A stretch of 56,193 nucleotides of DNA from an uncultured Saprospiraceae bacterium (GTDB lineage: Bacteria > Bacteroidota > Bacteroidia > Chitinophagales > Saprospiraceae), in contig CALMSO010000076.1 in the NCBI GenBank assembly GCA_937872385.1, positions 1 to 56,193 of the forward strand, read 5' to 3'. The notes under the pieces were generated by a model. That model was not told the origin of the DNA. It saw only the letters and a list, made by a program, of their open reading frames with translations, and did not search any database. This document shows, in pieces, positions 25,801-33,574 of the stretch (its first letter is position 1; each line of letters begins with the position of its first letter). A program made the position numbers and the translations under genes.

Positions 25801-26401
25801 GAATAAAAATGCGGTCGAATTCCTGCAGTTGGCGGGTGTTGCCTTCGGGTTGAATGGGAATATTGGCATCGGTGATAGCGGCCAGAATTTCAATTCCGTC
25901 GCCGATTTCGCCTGCTAATTGCAAATTAAAAGTAGAATTGAGCACCAAATCTTGGCTGTTGCCAAAGGAAATACCGCGTGCAAAGCTGCCGTTGTAGTCC
26001 AAGCCCCGAAAATCGAGCGTCGCCTCCTCGCGGTCGCGGAAAGGATTGTAAGCGATGATGCGCTCGCCATCGGCGCTGCGTTGCAGTTGCGTCGTGTCAA
26101 TGCGTACGAGCGGCTTGCCGAGGTTGTAGGGTAGCACCCGATAGCGCAGTACGAGCACCGAATCCACTGGCTTTCGCCAAATGATGTCGGTATTATTGAT
26201 GGTGTAAAACGAGGTGTCGAGCCGGGAGCCATTTTGAAAAACCGTTACCGAATTGGGGATAATTGTCAGAGAATCAACGATTTGGCGTGTACCGGTCACG
26301 GCAATGGTTTTACTGCGCAGATTGGACAAGCCCTCGCCTTGCGCGAAAGCGGCCGTTGCCAGCAAACACCAGAATAGCATGCCGTGTAGTCGTTTTCTCA
26401 T
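22898..26401 (-). CDS. Large exported beta-rich outer-membrane-type protein, Bacteroidetes-specific
   Basis: An 1167-residue protein with a signal peptide (residues 1-20, ending AFAQ). The first 120 residues form a beta domain (TIIPNSVTVFQNGSRLDT...). The rest is dominated by amphipathic strands alternating polar and aromatic residues, as in outer-membrane barrels. Segments such as GSFARGISFGNSQDLVLNST and LIAGDYDLTRPEGYF recall the strand repeats of the SprA family, but the protein is about half SprA's length and I do not assign it to SprA. The C-terminal strand ends in AAVF, a barrel-like terminus. The function is unknown. The last 80 bases are duplicated twice downstream, around two TA modules. 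Confidence 0.75.
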   Translation of the reverse strand: MRKRLHGMLFWCLLATAAFAQGEGLSNLRSKTIAVTGTRQIVDSLTIIPNSVTVFQNGSRLDTSFYTINNTDIIWRKPVDSVLVLRYRVLPYNLGKPLVRIDTTQLQRSADGERIIAYNPFRDREEATLDFRGLDYNGSFARGISFGNSQDLVLNSTFNLQLAGEIGDGIEILAAITDANIPIQPEGNTRQLQEFDRIFIQLKKNNTQLIAGDYDLTRPEGYFMNYFKRLQGATVKHSNPLGKGTLSTNGSVAISRGQFARNQIQQQEGNQGPYRLVGNQGELFIIILSGTEKVWLDGQLMQRGIEDDYVIDYNTGEITFTNKRLITKDSRIIIEFEYSDLNYLRSFYAANVEYKQDRLRLYGNLFNQSDSRTSTGGQSLSDAQKQALAMAGDAPALIPGFDTTAFAPTRVLYKLEEIISPCGAVDTMLVYSTNPDSARYTARFSMVGANRGNYVLDNTQIANERVFRYLAPDPLTCQPRGDHEPVTRLLPPQQQQLMTIGSEYQLGKNGALHTELALSRNDLNRFSRLDSDDDLGLAAYTGFRQNFRIDSTWSLSTDFGYEFVQENFQPLNPYRNPEFLRDWSLANVQGIGTVTRATEHLGRGGFILKNRHLGQWQYQFSGFFRDSLYQGNRHFSRLQFQRNGWALDAEGSLLTADAAGELNRFFRPKVHFSKTFQKLNNWKIGAYSERERNERILAESGFLNPSSFYYDLYRVFVESPTSEKFSFGARYQQREDFAPLESDFVKSTVANELNINGNWNVRRTLQWAGNFTYRRLELLNDLLVQDQQRASETFLGRTDVNFTFWKGAIRANNTYEIGSGQEPLVDFTYVRVRQGEGTHIWLDSLYNNDGVIQPNEMEVAPFRDLADFVRVSVFTNEYIRANYVNLNSSLLLTPKAIWFDQKGLRAVLSKFSTQSTLIINRKTLDDADISPWNPFQLDVADTALVSVNSNIRNILFFNRANPKYDLQLGNAKLSSKIVQTQGYEARRNTEQFFRSRLNFAKSLSAQFNLVRSERLSDSEFFSNRDFRIRSWQIEPQGTWLPSRDFRTIVSYKYQADRNTLPSPEMPELSAAAARQHHLSLEMNWNQSTNTNVRLRSSFVQIAFEGVPASPVGFAILNGLQPGQNFLWNVGLDRQLSRNLRLNLSYEGRKTGTARVAHVGRAQVAAVF
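22900..22979 (-). repeat. Gene-end repeat copy A (in the intact gene)
   Basis: This is the functional 3' end of the large outer-membrane-type gene (residues NLSYEGRKTG to GRAQVAAVF). It is the source or partner of copies B and C; all three have the same orientation. Confidence 0.93.
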
Positions 26402-26586
26402 ATTTTCATGTGCGCGCTGCTCGTTATTTTAGGAATCAACCCTTCTTGTTTCCCCATCAACAAATAAAAATAACGGTAAAGCCCGCAGGATAGTCCCATC
26501 AATTTGTAAAAATGTCTGCAAATCAACTGTTTTTGCCACTATACAGCCTTTCAACGGCAAATTCACTGCAAAAGTCTGCCCTGCGC

Positions 26587-26617
26587 TTGCGCTCTTCGGG
26601 TCTTTGCGCTATCTTTG
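26587..26617 (+). promoter_or_regulatory. Complete Bacteroidetes promoter upstream of the PIF1-like helicase
   Basis: TTG at 26587-26589 and TATCTTTG at 26610-26617 with a 20-base spacer. It predicts a leader of about 140 nt before the helicase ATG. No other structure was seen in the 365-base gap 26402-26766. Confidence 0.65.
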
Positions 26618-26766
26618 TTGCTACTGCTGCGGATAGCTATTTGTTGTCATAACGCACTATTTTTCAGCGCCCGAACAGATGCGCTCCACGCTTTCAAGGC
26701 AAGCATCTATAGCCTGTATGCAAGTCATTCCGTATTTTTTTTGCAAAAGCGACAAGTTTCCGGACG

Positions 26767-29223
26767 ATGAACTACCAATCCAATCCACAGTTAGAACTCG
26801 CTTTCGACTACGTCAGCAGTACCCATAAAAATATTTTCCTGACGGGCAAGGCAGGCACCGGCAAAACGACTTTTTTGCAACAACTCAAGCAGGAACCCGT
26901 GAAACGCATGGCCGTGGTAGCGCCCACTGGGGTAGCGGCCATCAACGCCGGCGGCATGACTATTCACTCGTTTTTTCAGTTACCTTTTGGCTTGTTTTTG
27001 CCAGAGTACGCCCGCGACGCCGCCCGCCAGCGCCGCTTCACCCGCCAGAAAATCCAGTTGTTGCAAAGCCTTGATTTACTGGTGATTGACGAAATCAGCA
27101 TGGTGCGCGCCGACCTGCTCGATGCCATTGACGATGTGCTGCGCCGCTACAAAGATCGGCTTTTGCCCTTCGGCGGCGTGCAATTGCTTATGATTGGCGA
27201 CCTGCACCAGTTGCCACCCGTCGTGAAAGACGAAGAATGGGAGTTGCTGCGCCAGCATTATGATACGCCCTACTTCTTCAGCAGCCGCGCCCTGCGCGAG
27301 ACCAATCCGGTGGCGATTGAACTCAAACACATCTACCGGCAAAGCGATGATCGTTTTATACAATTGCTGAATAGGGTGCGCAACAACGAACTGGACCCCG
27401 ATGTGCTCGAAGAACTCAACAGTCGCTATGTGCCTGATTTTCAACCATCTGAAAACGAACCCTACATCATTCTAACCTCGCACAATGCTTCGGCTCAGCA
27501 GATTAATGTCGAAAATTTAGACAAAATTCCAGCAAAAGCGCAGCGTTTCCGAGCAGAAATAATGGGCGACTTTCCGGCGCATGCCTACCCGGCCGACGAG
27601 GTGCTGGAATTGAAAATCGGCGCACAGGTGATGTTTGTCAAAAATGACCCTTCGCGCGACAAGCGTTTTTATAATGGCAAAATCGGGCAAGTTATTGATA
27701 TACAATCGGATACGATTTATGTAAAATGCCCGGATGACCCCGAAAACATCGCCGTATCGCCAACGGAATGGACGAATGTAAAATACACCCTCGACGAAAA
27801 AACCAAGGAAGTGCAAGAAGAACTGCTGGGCAGCTTCAGCCAGTATCCGCTGCGTTTGGCTTGGGCCATCACCATCCACAAAAGCCAGGGGCTAACCTTC
27901 GAGCGTGCCATCATTGACGCGCAGTCGGCCTTCGCGCACGGGCAGGTGTATGTGGCGCTGAGCCGTTGCAAAAGTTTTGAAGGGATTGTGCTGCGCTCGC
28001 CGATTGCTCATTCCAGTGTGAAAACCGACGCTACGGTGCGTGCTTTCTCGGAAGCTGCCGACAGAAACGCCCCCGACGAAACGCATTTGCAACAGTCCAA
28101 ACACGAGTTTCAGCGTACGCTCATCCTCGAATTGTTCGATTTTAAAAACCTGAAACGCTACTTCGAGCAGTTGAATAAAACCTTGCTCAGCCACGAAAAC
28201 GCTATCCACGGCGAGGCGGTGCAACAGCTGAAAACCTTAGTGCAAGAAGCCGATACCCACGTTTTTCAGGTAGCAACCAAATTTCGGGCGCATTTGCAAA
28301 GCTATTTTTCACAATCCGAACTGCCGGAAGAAAACGCTGCCTTGCAAGAACGATTGCAAAAGGCGCGTGATTGGTTTCTATCCAAAATCGGCGAAACGCT
28401 GCTGCCCGATGCCAAAAATCTGAATATCCTGACCGACAACAAAGCTGCGCGCAAGGTCGCACTCGATGCTTTAGAAAACCTGCAGGAAGAACTTTTCGTA
28501 AAAAATGCCTGCCTGAAAGCAATGCAACAGGGCTTCAACACCCGCGTCTATCTGCGCGCTAAGGCTGATGCCCGTATAGATTTCAAAAATGCTGCGGCCG
28601 CCGCGCCCATAGTGACGGCTTTCGCCAATGCGCCCAAAAATACTTCGCATCCTGAGCTGTACGCCGTGCTGAAAAAATGGCGCGAGGAAACTGCTGCGTT
28701 GCAAGGGGTAGAGCAGTATCGGGTGCTATCCACGGCTGCGTTGCTCGAATTGGTAGAAATGCTGCCCGCCAATATTCCTGCCCTCAAGAAAGTGAAAGGC
28801 ATCGGCGAGGGCAAGAGCAAGCAATTTGGCGCTGAAATCCTCGAAATGATTGGTGATTATTGCCGCAGCAAAGGCTTAGAAGGCGCTCAGCTCAACCTCA
28901 CGGAGGAGCCACGCCCCCCCAAAGTGGATACCAAAAAAGTCAGTTTTGACCTGTTTCGCAGTGGCAAAAGCATTGCCGATATTGCACAAGAGCGCAGCCT
29001 CGCGCCATCTACCATCGAAGGGCATCTGGCACATTACATCGGCCTCGGCGAGCTTGACATTCATGAAGTGCTGCCCCCTGAGCGGGTGCAACCCATCGAG
29101 GCGTACATACTGGCGCACCCCGACGCACCCTTCGGCGCGATCAAGGAGCACTTTGGCGAAACCTGCACCTACGGCGAAATCCGTATGGTAGAGCAATTTT
29201 TACAAAGACAAAAAGCAGGATAA
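26767..29223 (+). CDS. PIF1-like DNA helicase with C-terminal HRDC and winged-helix-like domains
   Basis: An 818-residue SF1B helicase. Walker A GKAGTGKTT lies at residues 27-35; motif Ia is PTGVAAINAGG; Walker B is LLVIDEISMV; motif III is GDLHQLPPV. The C-terminal motor motifs TIHKSQGLTFERAIID and YVALSRCKSFEGI are intact. Residues about 640-710 form an HRDC-like domain (YAVLKKWREETAALQGV ... LKKVKGIGEGKSKQFG), and the last 85 residues resemble the helix-turn-helix tail found at the end of RecQ-like and related proteins (FRSGKSIADIAQERSLAPST). PIF1 helicases resolve G-quadruplexes and stalled forks. This long Bacteroidetes form couples a PIF1 motor to RecQ-type DNA-binding appendages. Confidence 0.92.
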   Translation: MNYQSNPQLELAFDYVSSTHKNIFLTGKAGTGKTTFLQQLKQEPVKRMAVVAPTGVAAINAGGMTIHSFFQLPFGLFLPEYARDAARQRRFTRQKIQLLQSLDLLVIDEISMVRADLLDAIDDVLRRYKDRLLPFGGVQLLMIGDLHQLPPVVKDEEWELLRQHYDTPYFFSSRALRETNPVAIELKHIYRQSDDRFIQLLNRVRNNELDPDVLEELNSRYVPDFQPSENEPYIILTSHNASAQQINVENLDKIPAKAQRFRAEIMGDFPAHAYPADEVLELKIGAQVMFVKNDPSRDKRFYNGKIGQVIDIQSDTIYVKCPDDPENIAVSPTEWTNVKYTLDEKTKEVQEELLGSFSQYPLRLAWAITIHKSQGLTFERAIIDAQSAFAHGQVYVALSRCKSFEGIVLRSPIAHSSVKTDATVRAFSEAADRNAPDETHLQQSKHEFQRTLILELFDFKNLKRYFEQLNKTLLSHENAIHGEAVQQLKTLVQEADTHVFQVATKFRAHLQSYFSQSELPEENAALQERLQKARDWFLSKIGETLLPDAKNLNILTDNKAARKVALDALENLQEELFVKNACLKAMQQGFNTRVYLRAKADARIDFKNAAAAAPIVTAFANAPKNTSHPELYAVLKKWREETAALQGVEQYRVLSTAALLELVEMLPANIPALKKVKGIGEGKSKQFGAEILEMIGDYCRSKGLEGAQLNLTEEPRPPKVDTKKVSFDLFRSGKSIADIAQERSLAPSTIEGHLAHYIGLGELDIHEVLPPERVQPIEAYILAHPDAPFGAIKEHFGETCTYGEIRMVEQFLQRQKAG

Positions 29224-29265
29224 GATAAGTAATGGGACATTGTTATTTGTTGATGTTAGTTGTTA

Positions 29266-29410
29266 TTTGGAAGGGGTTTAGAATAAGGTTGAATAGGGGA
29301 ATGGGTTAATAAGGGAATAGGGTTTAGAAGGGTTTAGAGGTAGAAAGCGCATCTAACATCTATCGTCTATTATCTAAAATCTAACCATTGATAATCAGTT
29401 GTTTATGTGT
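29266..29410. repeat. Intergenic repeat, copy 1 (upstream of folA)
   Basis: A purine-rich G-run tract (repeats of GGGTTTAGA type) is followed by ATCTAACATCTATCGTCTAT and later TTGATAATCAGTTGTTTATG. The same blocks recur in the same order at 32229-32447, and the word TGTCCAG follows in both copies. No protein-coding potential. Confidence 0.75.
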
Positions 29411-29451
29411 TCCTGTGTTTTAAAAAAAGGCTGTCCAGTTGCTTATTTTTT

Positions 29452-29970
29452 ATGAAAAAGATTATCGTAGCGGCTTATGCTGATAATCGGGTCATTGGTC
29501 GGGCAGGAGATTTGCCATGGCATTTGCCCGCCGATCTCGCTTTTTTCGAGCGCACCATCGCCGATGGCTGGCTGTTGTCGGGGCGGCGCTCCTATGAGTC
29601 GGCGCAAGGCAAGGCTATTTTTACTCCCGACCGGCAGGTAGTTGTAGTCACCCAACAGAAAGATTATCAGGCACTTGGACATAATGTGGCGCATACTTTG
29701 GCGGAGGCTGTTCAGCAGGCGGAGCAAGCCAGCGCAGGCAAGCTTTACATACTTGGCGGTGGCGAAATATACCAGCAAGCTATGGATATAGCCGACCAAT
29801 TGATTATCACTGAGGTGCACGCCACCTTCGCGGGTGATACTTTTTTCCCGCCGATAGATGCCCGCCAGTGGCGCGAAGCCAACCGCCAAAACCACGCCGC
29901 CGATGCCGAAAACCCTTATGCCTACTCATTTGTAACATGGCAGCGCCGCACCCCTGAACGATTGGCTTAG
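29452..29970 (+). CDS. folA: Dihydrofolate reductase
   Basis: A 172-residue DHFR: KKIIVAAYADNRVIGRAGDLPWHLPADLAFF with the catalytic acidic residue (Asp after HLPA), LLSGRRSYES, and the NADPH-binding ILGGGEIYQQAM. It reduces dihydrofolate to tetrahydrofolate. I prefer the ATG at 29452 to an upstream in-frame start because MKKIIVAAY is the family start. The gene follows the intergenic repeat and is separate from the thyA neighbour often seen in other bacteria. The length is normal. Confidence 0.95.
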   Translation: MKKIIVAAYADNRVIGRAGDLPWHLPADLAFFERTIADGWLLSGRRSYESAQGKAIFTPDRQVVVVTQQKDYQALGHNVAHTLAEAVQQAEQASAGKLYILGGGEIYQQAMDIADQLIITEVHATFAGDTFFPPIDARQWREANRQNHAADAENPYAYSFVTWQRRTPERLA

Positions 29971-30155
29971 TATGGCTGCTTGAAAAACCATTTCAATTGG
30001 AAATGACGCACTTATTTGTGCTCAAAATTTTGATTTTCAATACTTTAAAAAAACACAAATCGGACTTTGTAAACCGTAAATGCTTTTGAACCTATTCTCC
30101 GATTGTACCATTATCAATCTTCGCTTCAGATAGGAAAACAGTGCAACAATATTCC

Positions 30156-30163
30156 TACCTTTG
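30156..30163 (+). promoter_or_regulatory. Bacteroidetes -7 element of the parvulin cluster
   Basis: TACCTTTG (TAnnTTTG) about 87 bases before the ATG at 30250. Confidence 0.5.
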
Positions 30164-30249
30164 CGGTGTTTTTTCAGGAAGCGCCCATTGCGGGCAATGA
30201 AAAAACAAGCTGAACGTTTCCACTAATTGACAACCAAAAGAATAGTTCT

Positions 30250-32220
30250 ATGATACTGCGTATAATTACACTCGTTTTACTTGTAGCCGTCTGGCCTCTG
30301 TTGCTATCGGCGCAGCAGCAGCAAGACCCTGTGCTTTTTACAGTTGGCGACACGCCGGTGCACTTGTCGGAATTTACTTATATTTATAGCAAAACCAATG
30401 GACAAAACGCTGATTTTTCCCAAAAATCCCTTGAGGAATACCTCGATTTGTACGTGCGGTTCAAGCTCAAGGTAAAAGAAGCCCGCCAGATGCAGGTGGA
30501 TACCATTCCAAGCCTGAAGGCGGAGTTGGCGGGGTATCGCAAGCAATTGGCCGATTCCTATCTCATTGACCGTGAAGTGACCGATAAACTCGTGCGCGAG
30601 CTTTACGAAAGAGCCAAAGAAGACGTGGACGTCAGTCATATTTTTGTTCAAATCGGCGAAGTAGGCATCAACCCTATGCCGGAAGATTCTGCGGCGGCTT
30701 ACGCCAAAATTACTGCTATCAGAAAGCGCCTCGACCAGGGCGAAACCTTTGAAAAATTAGTGCAGGAGCTCTCCGAAGACGAAGGTGCCAACAGCAGAAA
30801 CGGCAATATCGGCTGGCTCACAGCACCATTGCCCAATGGCTTTTATGATTTAGAAAACGCTATTTACAATCAGCCCATTGGCAAACCCGGCAAACCAGTA
30901 CGCACCCGATTAGGTTACCACATCGCGGTGGTCAACCGCCGTAGGCCGGCCCGGGGCGAGGTAGAAGTAGCGCATGTATTGGCTCGGGCACAAGAAGGCA
31001 ATTTTGAAGCCGCCAAAGCCCGCATTGATTCTGCCTATGCCGCGCTGCAACAGGGTAGATCCTTTGAGGAAGTAACGGGTAATTTTTCGGATGATAAAAC
31101 CACTGCCGACCGGGGCGGCTATCTCGGAATTTTCGGCATTGGCCGCTACGAAAAAGCCTTTGAAGATGCTGCTTTTGCCCTCGACAAGGATGGTGCCTAT
31201 TCTGCGCCCATTCGCACCAGCATCGGCTGGCACATCATCCGGCGTATCAGCAAGCGAGAGATACAACCTTTTGAAACGGAAAAGACTCGTTTAGAGACAA
31301 AAATCAAGCAGGACAGCCGCTTCGACTTGGCACGAGTGGCCATGCTGGAGCGCATTCGTCGGGAGAATGATTTCAAAGTTTATTCGCAGGTATTGCAAAA
31401 TTTTGTCAATGCCCAAGATAGCGCCGCGTTTTTCTCTTTCCGCTGGAAAGCCAGCATGGATGACCCCGAGCAGACTATTTTCACGCTGGGCACCGACACT
31501 CGCGCTACGCTTGGTGAGTTTGTAGATTTTATGAATCGGGCCGTCGGCAAGCGCATTCGCTACAACGACCAGGGCGTGGCTACCGCCGTGCAAGGCTTGT
31601 ATCAAGAGTTTCTCAACGACGCCTGCCTGCGGTTTGAAGAAGCGCATCTTGAAGAAAAATATCCCGAATTTCGCTCTTTGATGCGCGAATACGAAGAAGG
31701 TATTTTACTTTTTGAAGCTACCAAAATGGTGGTCTGGGACCGCGCATCGCAAGATACTGTTGGGCTGGAGGCATTCTACGAAACCGTAAAGGAGCGCTAT
31801 CAATGGAGTGAGCGGGCGCGTATCAGCACATTCAAAATAGCGCCGGAAAGCCGGGCCAAAGTGAACGAAATCTACACCTACGCGCAGACGCACACGCCGG
31901 AGGAAACGCTGAGCCATTTCAATACAGCGGAGCAGACCATCGTGACGTTGGAAGAAAAAACCATCGAGCGCAAAGCCGGCACGACCAATGTCTGGATACC
32001 GGGCGAAGTTGGGCGCTTACAAATTAATCGAGACGGGACGGGCACTTTCGACAAGATTATGGAAGTCATACCGCCGAAGCTGAAAACCCTACAGGAAGCG
32101 CGAGGTTATATCATCGCCGATTATCAGGATTATTTGGAGCGGCAATGGGTAGAAACTTTGCGAAAGCAATATCCGGTTGTTATTCAGCAGCAGGTATTGA
32201 AAAGTTTAATCAAAGCATAA
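30250..32220 (+). CDS. Periplasmic peptidyl-prolyl isomerase with two parvulin domains
   Basis: A 656-residue protein with a signal peptide (1-23, ending LSAQ). A SurA-N-like helical region (about 25-125) is followed by two parvulin (PpiC) domains: the first from VDVSHIFVQIGEV to RLGYHIAVV, the second from VEVAHVLARAQ to SIGWHIIRRI. The last 270 residues are a long helical extension without a third parvulin. Parvulin/SurA proteins help outer-membrane proteins fold in the periplasm. It is the first of three such genes in a row, separated from the second by a repeat-containing spacer. Confidence 0.93.
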   Translation: MILRIITLVLLVAVWPLLLSAQQQQDPVLFTVGDTPVHLSEFTYIYSKTNGQNADFSQKSLEEYLDLYVRFKLKVKEARQMQVDTIPSLKAELAGYRKQLADSYLIDREVTDKLVRELYERAKEDVDVSHIFVQIGEVGINPMPEDSAAAYAKITAIRKRLDQGETFEKLVQELSEDEGANSRNGNIGWLTAPLPNGFYDLENAIYNQPIGKPGKPVRTRLGYHIAVVNRRRPARGEVEVAHVLARAQEGNFEAAKARIDSAYAALQQGRSFEEVTGNFSDDKTTADRGGYLGIFGIGRYEKAFEDAAFALDKDGAYSAPIRTSIGWHIIRRISKREIQPFETEKTRLETKIKQDSRFDLARVAMLERIRRENDFKVYSQVLQNFVNAQDSAAFFSFRWKASMDDPEQTIFTLGTDTRATLGEFVDFMNRAVGKRIRYNDQGVATAVQGLYQEFLNDACLRFEEAHLEEKYPEFRSLMREYEEGILLFEATKMVVWDRASQDTVGLEAFYETVKERYQWSERARISTFKIAPESRAKVNEIYTYAQTHTPEETLSHFNTAEQTIVTLEEKTIERKAGTTNVWIPGEVGRLQINRDGTGTFDKIMEVIPPKLKTLQEARGYIIADYQDYLERQWVETLRKQYPVVIQQQVLKSLIKA

Positions 32221-32228
32221 ATGGTTAA

Positions 32229-32447
32229 TAGGGGGATAGGGTTTAGAGGGGTTTAGAAAGGGTGAGAGGGGGTGAGAAGGGTTAGAAAGGTTGAGAGGTT
32301 GAGGATATAACGCTTACTGACTCTGCGGCAAACCGCGAACCGCGAACAGTGTCCCGTCCGGAAGTCTGGCATCTAACATCTATCGTCTATTGTCTATTAT
32401 CTATTGTCTGGCATCTAACATTTGTCCATTGATAATCAGTTGTTTAT
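32229..32447. repeat. Intergenic repeat, copy 2 (between two parvulin-cluster genes)
   Basis: The same blocks as copy 1 at 29266-29410: the GGGTTTAGAGGGG purine tract, ATCTAACATCTATCGTCTAT with additional local repeats of TCTATTGTCTA, then CATTGATAATCAGTTGTTTATG. It is enlarged by about 70 bases, including CGCGAACCGCGAAC. No coding potential. Confidence 0.75.
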
Positions 32448-32539
32448 GAGGTTTATGGTAAAAATAATGATGTCCAGCGACTTAAATTTGTATTGCGAAG
32501 CAAAAATAGAGCGCATTGCAGCGTAAAAAACGGGGCGGT

Positions 32540-33403
32540 ATGAAGCAATTATTTAAGCAACTCTGCGGGCTGCTGGTATCGGGCGTTTTGCTGTGGGGGG
32601 GATGTCAATACATTGGCAAACAACCTGCGGAAGACCGCCTGCTGGCTAAAGTGCACAGCAAGTCGCTTTATTTATCGGAATTGGATGGAATGTTTCCCGA
32701 CGGCACTACCGGTGAGGACAGCTCGCTTATCATCAATTCTTACGTGGAGCGCTGGATTCGGGAGGCGCTGCTCCTGCACGAAGCGGAAAAAAGCATTCCG
32801 GGCGATTTGAATATTGACAAACTTGTGCGCGATTATCGGGCGTCTTTGGTGCGGCACAATTATGAAAAAATCATTGTGGAAATGGCGCTCGATTCGGTGG
32901 TGACCGCCGAAGAATTGGCTGCATTTTACGAACGCTACAAAGAACAGTACCAATTGGAAGGCCCGGTGGTGCGTTGTTATTTTATAAAAGTGCCTTTATC
33001 CGCGCCAGATCTGGATGAATTGCGCAGCTATTGGAATAAAAACAAAACGCGTGAAAACTATGCCCCATTAGTAGATTATTGTGACCAGCACGCCGCTGCG
33101 CACTTGCTGGAGGACAGCGCCTGGTATCGCATTGAGGATATTGCCGCAGCGTTTCCGACGGGCGTTGTGGCTACCGACCGAGTGACGCGCCGCGAGCTGA
33201 CGCACAAGGACGACGAGTATTTGTATTATCTCGATATTTTTGAAGTGCGCAATCGCAACGAGCCTGCGCCTTTGGGCTACATTACAGAAGATTTGCGAAA
33301 AACCATTCTGCGTTACCGCAAAATCAAGTTGCTGGAAGACAAGAAAGAGGAAATGTACGAATTAGAATTGCGGCGCAACAATATTCAGGTTTACACGCAG
33401 TAA
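32540..33403 (+). CDS. SurA-N-like lipoprotein without a parvulin domain
   Basis: A 287-residue lipoprotein with lipobox LWGGC (Cys22). The residues after it resemble the chaperone domain of SurA (SKSLYLSELDGMF... WIREALLLHEAEKSIPGDLNIDKLVRDYRAS). The rest is helical and beta sequence without a recognisable parvulin active site. It lies between two true parvulin genes and probably works with them on outer-membrane protein folding. The start is the ATG at 32540, since the upstream MQRKKRGG would only lengthen the signal sequence. Confidence 0.8.
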   Translation: MKQLFKQLCGLLVSGVLLWGGCQYIGKQPAEDRLLAKVHSKSLYLSELDGMFPDGTTGEDSSLIINSYVERWIREALLLHEAEKSIPGDLNIDKLVRDYRASLVRHNYEKIIVEMALDSVVTAEELAAFYERYKEQYQLEGPVVRCYFIKVPLSAPDLDELRSYWNKNKTRENYAPLVDYCDQHAAAHLLEDSAWYRIEDIAAAFPTGVVATDRVTRRELTHKDDEYLYYLDIFEVRNRNEPAPLGYITEDLRKTILRYRKIKLLEDKKEEMYELELRRNNIQVYTQ

Positions 33404-33574
33404 GTAAATAATGGAGTATGATTATTTTGTTAATTGTAAAGATTTTTACATCCTGATAATTAGGTGGTTATAATTTTTTGCTACCAATAGTGAAAAGCAG
33501 TATAGTTGAATACTATGCATTGTTTTAATATTTGCCTTTTCCGGTTTGCGGAAAGCAAACAAAATAAAGTTGTT

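Noticed and set aside
22898..26401. Assignment of the large barrel-like protein to SprA
   Set aside because: It is about half the expected length and lacks the repeated SprA domains in full; only a general strand pattern is shared.
29266..32447. CRISPR array in the G-rich repeat spacers
   Set aside because: Repeats are irregular in length and spacing, no unique spacers of constant length are present, and no cas genes lie nearby.
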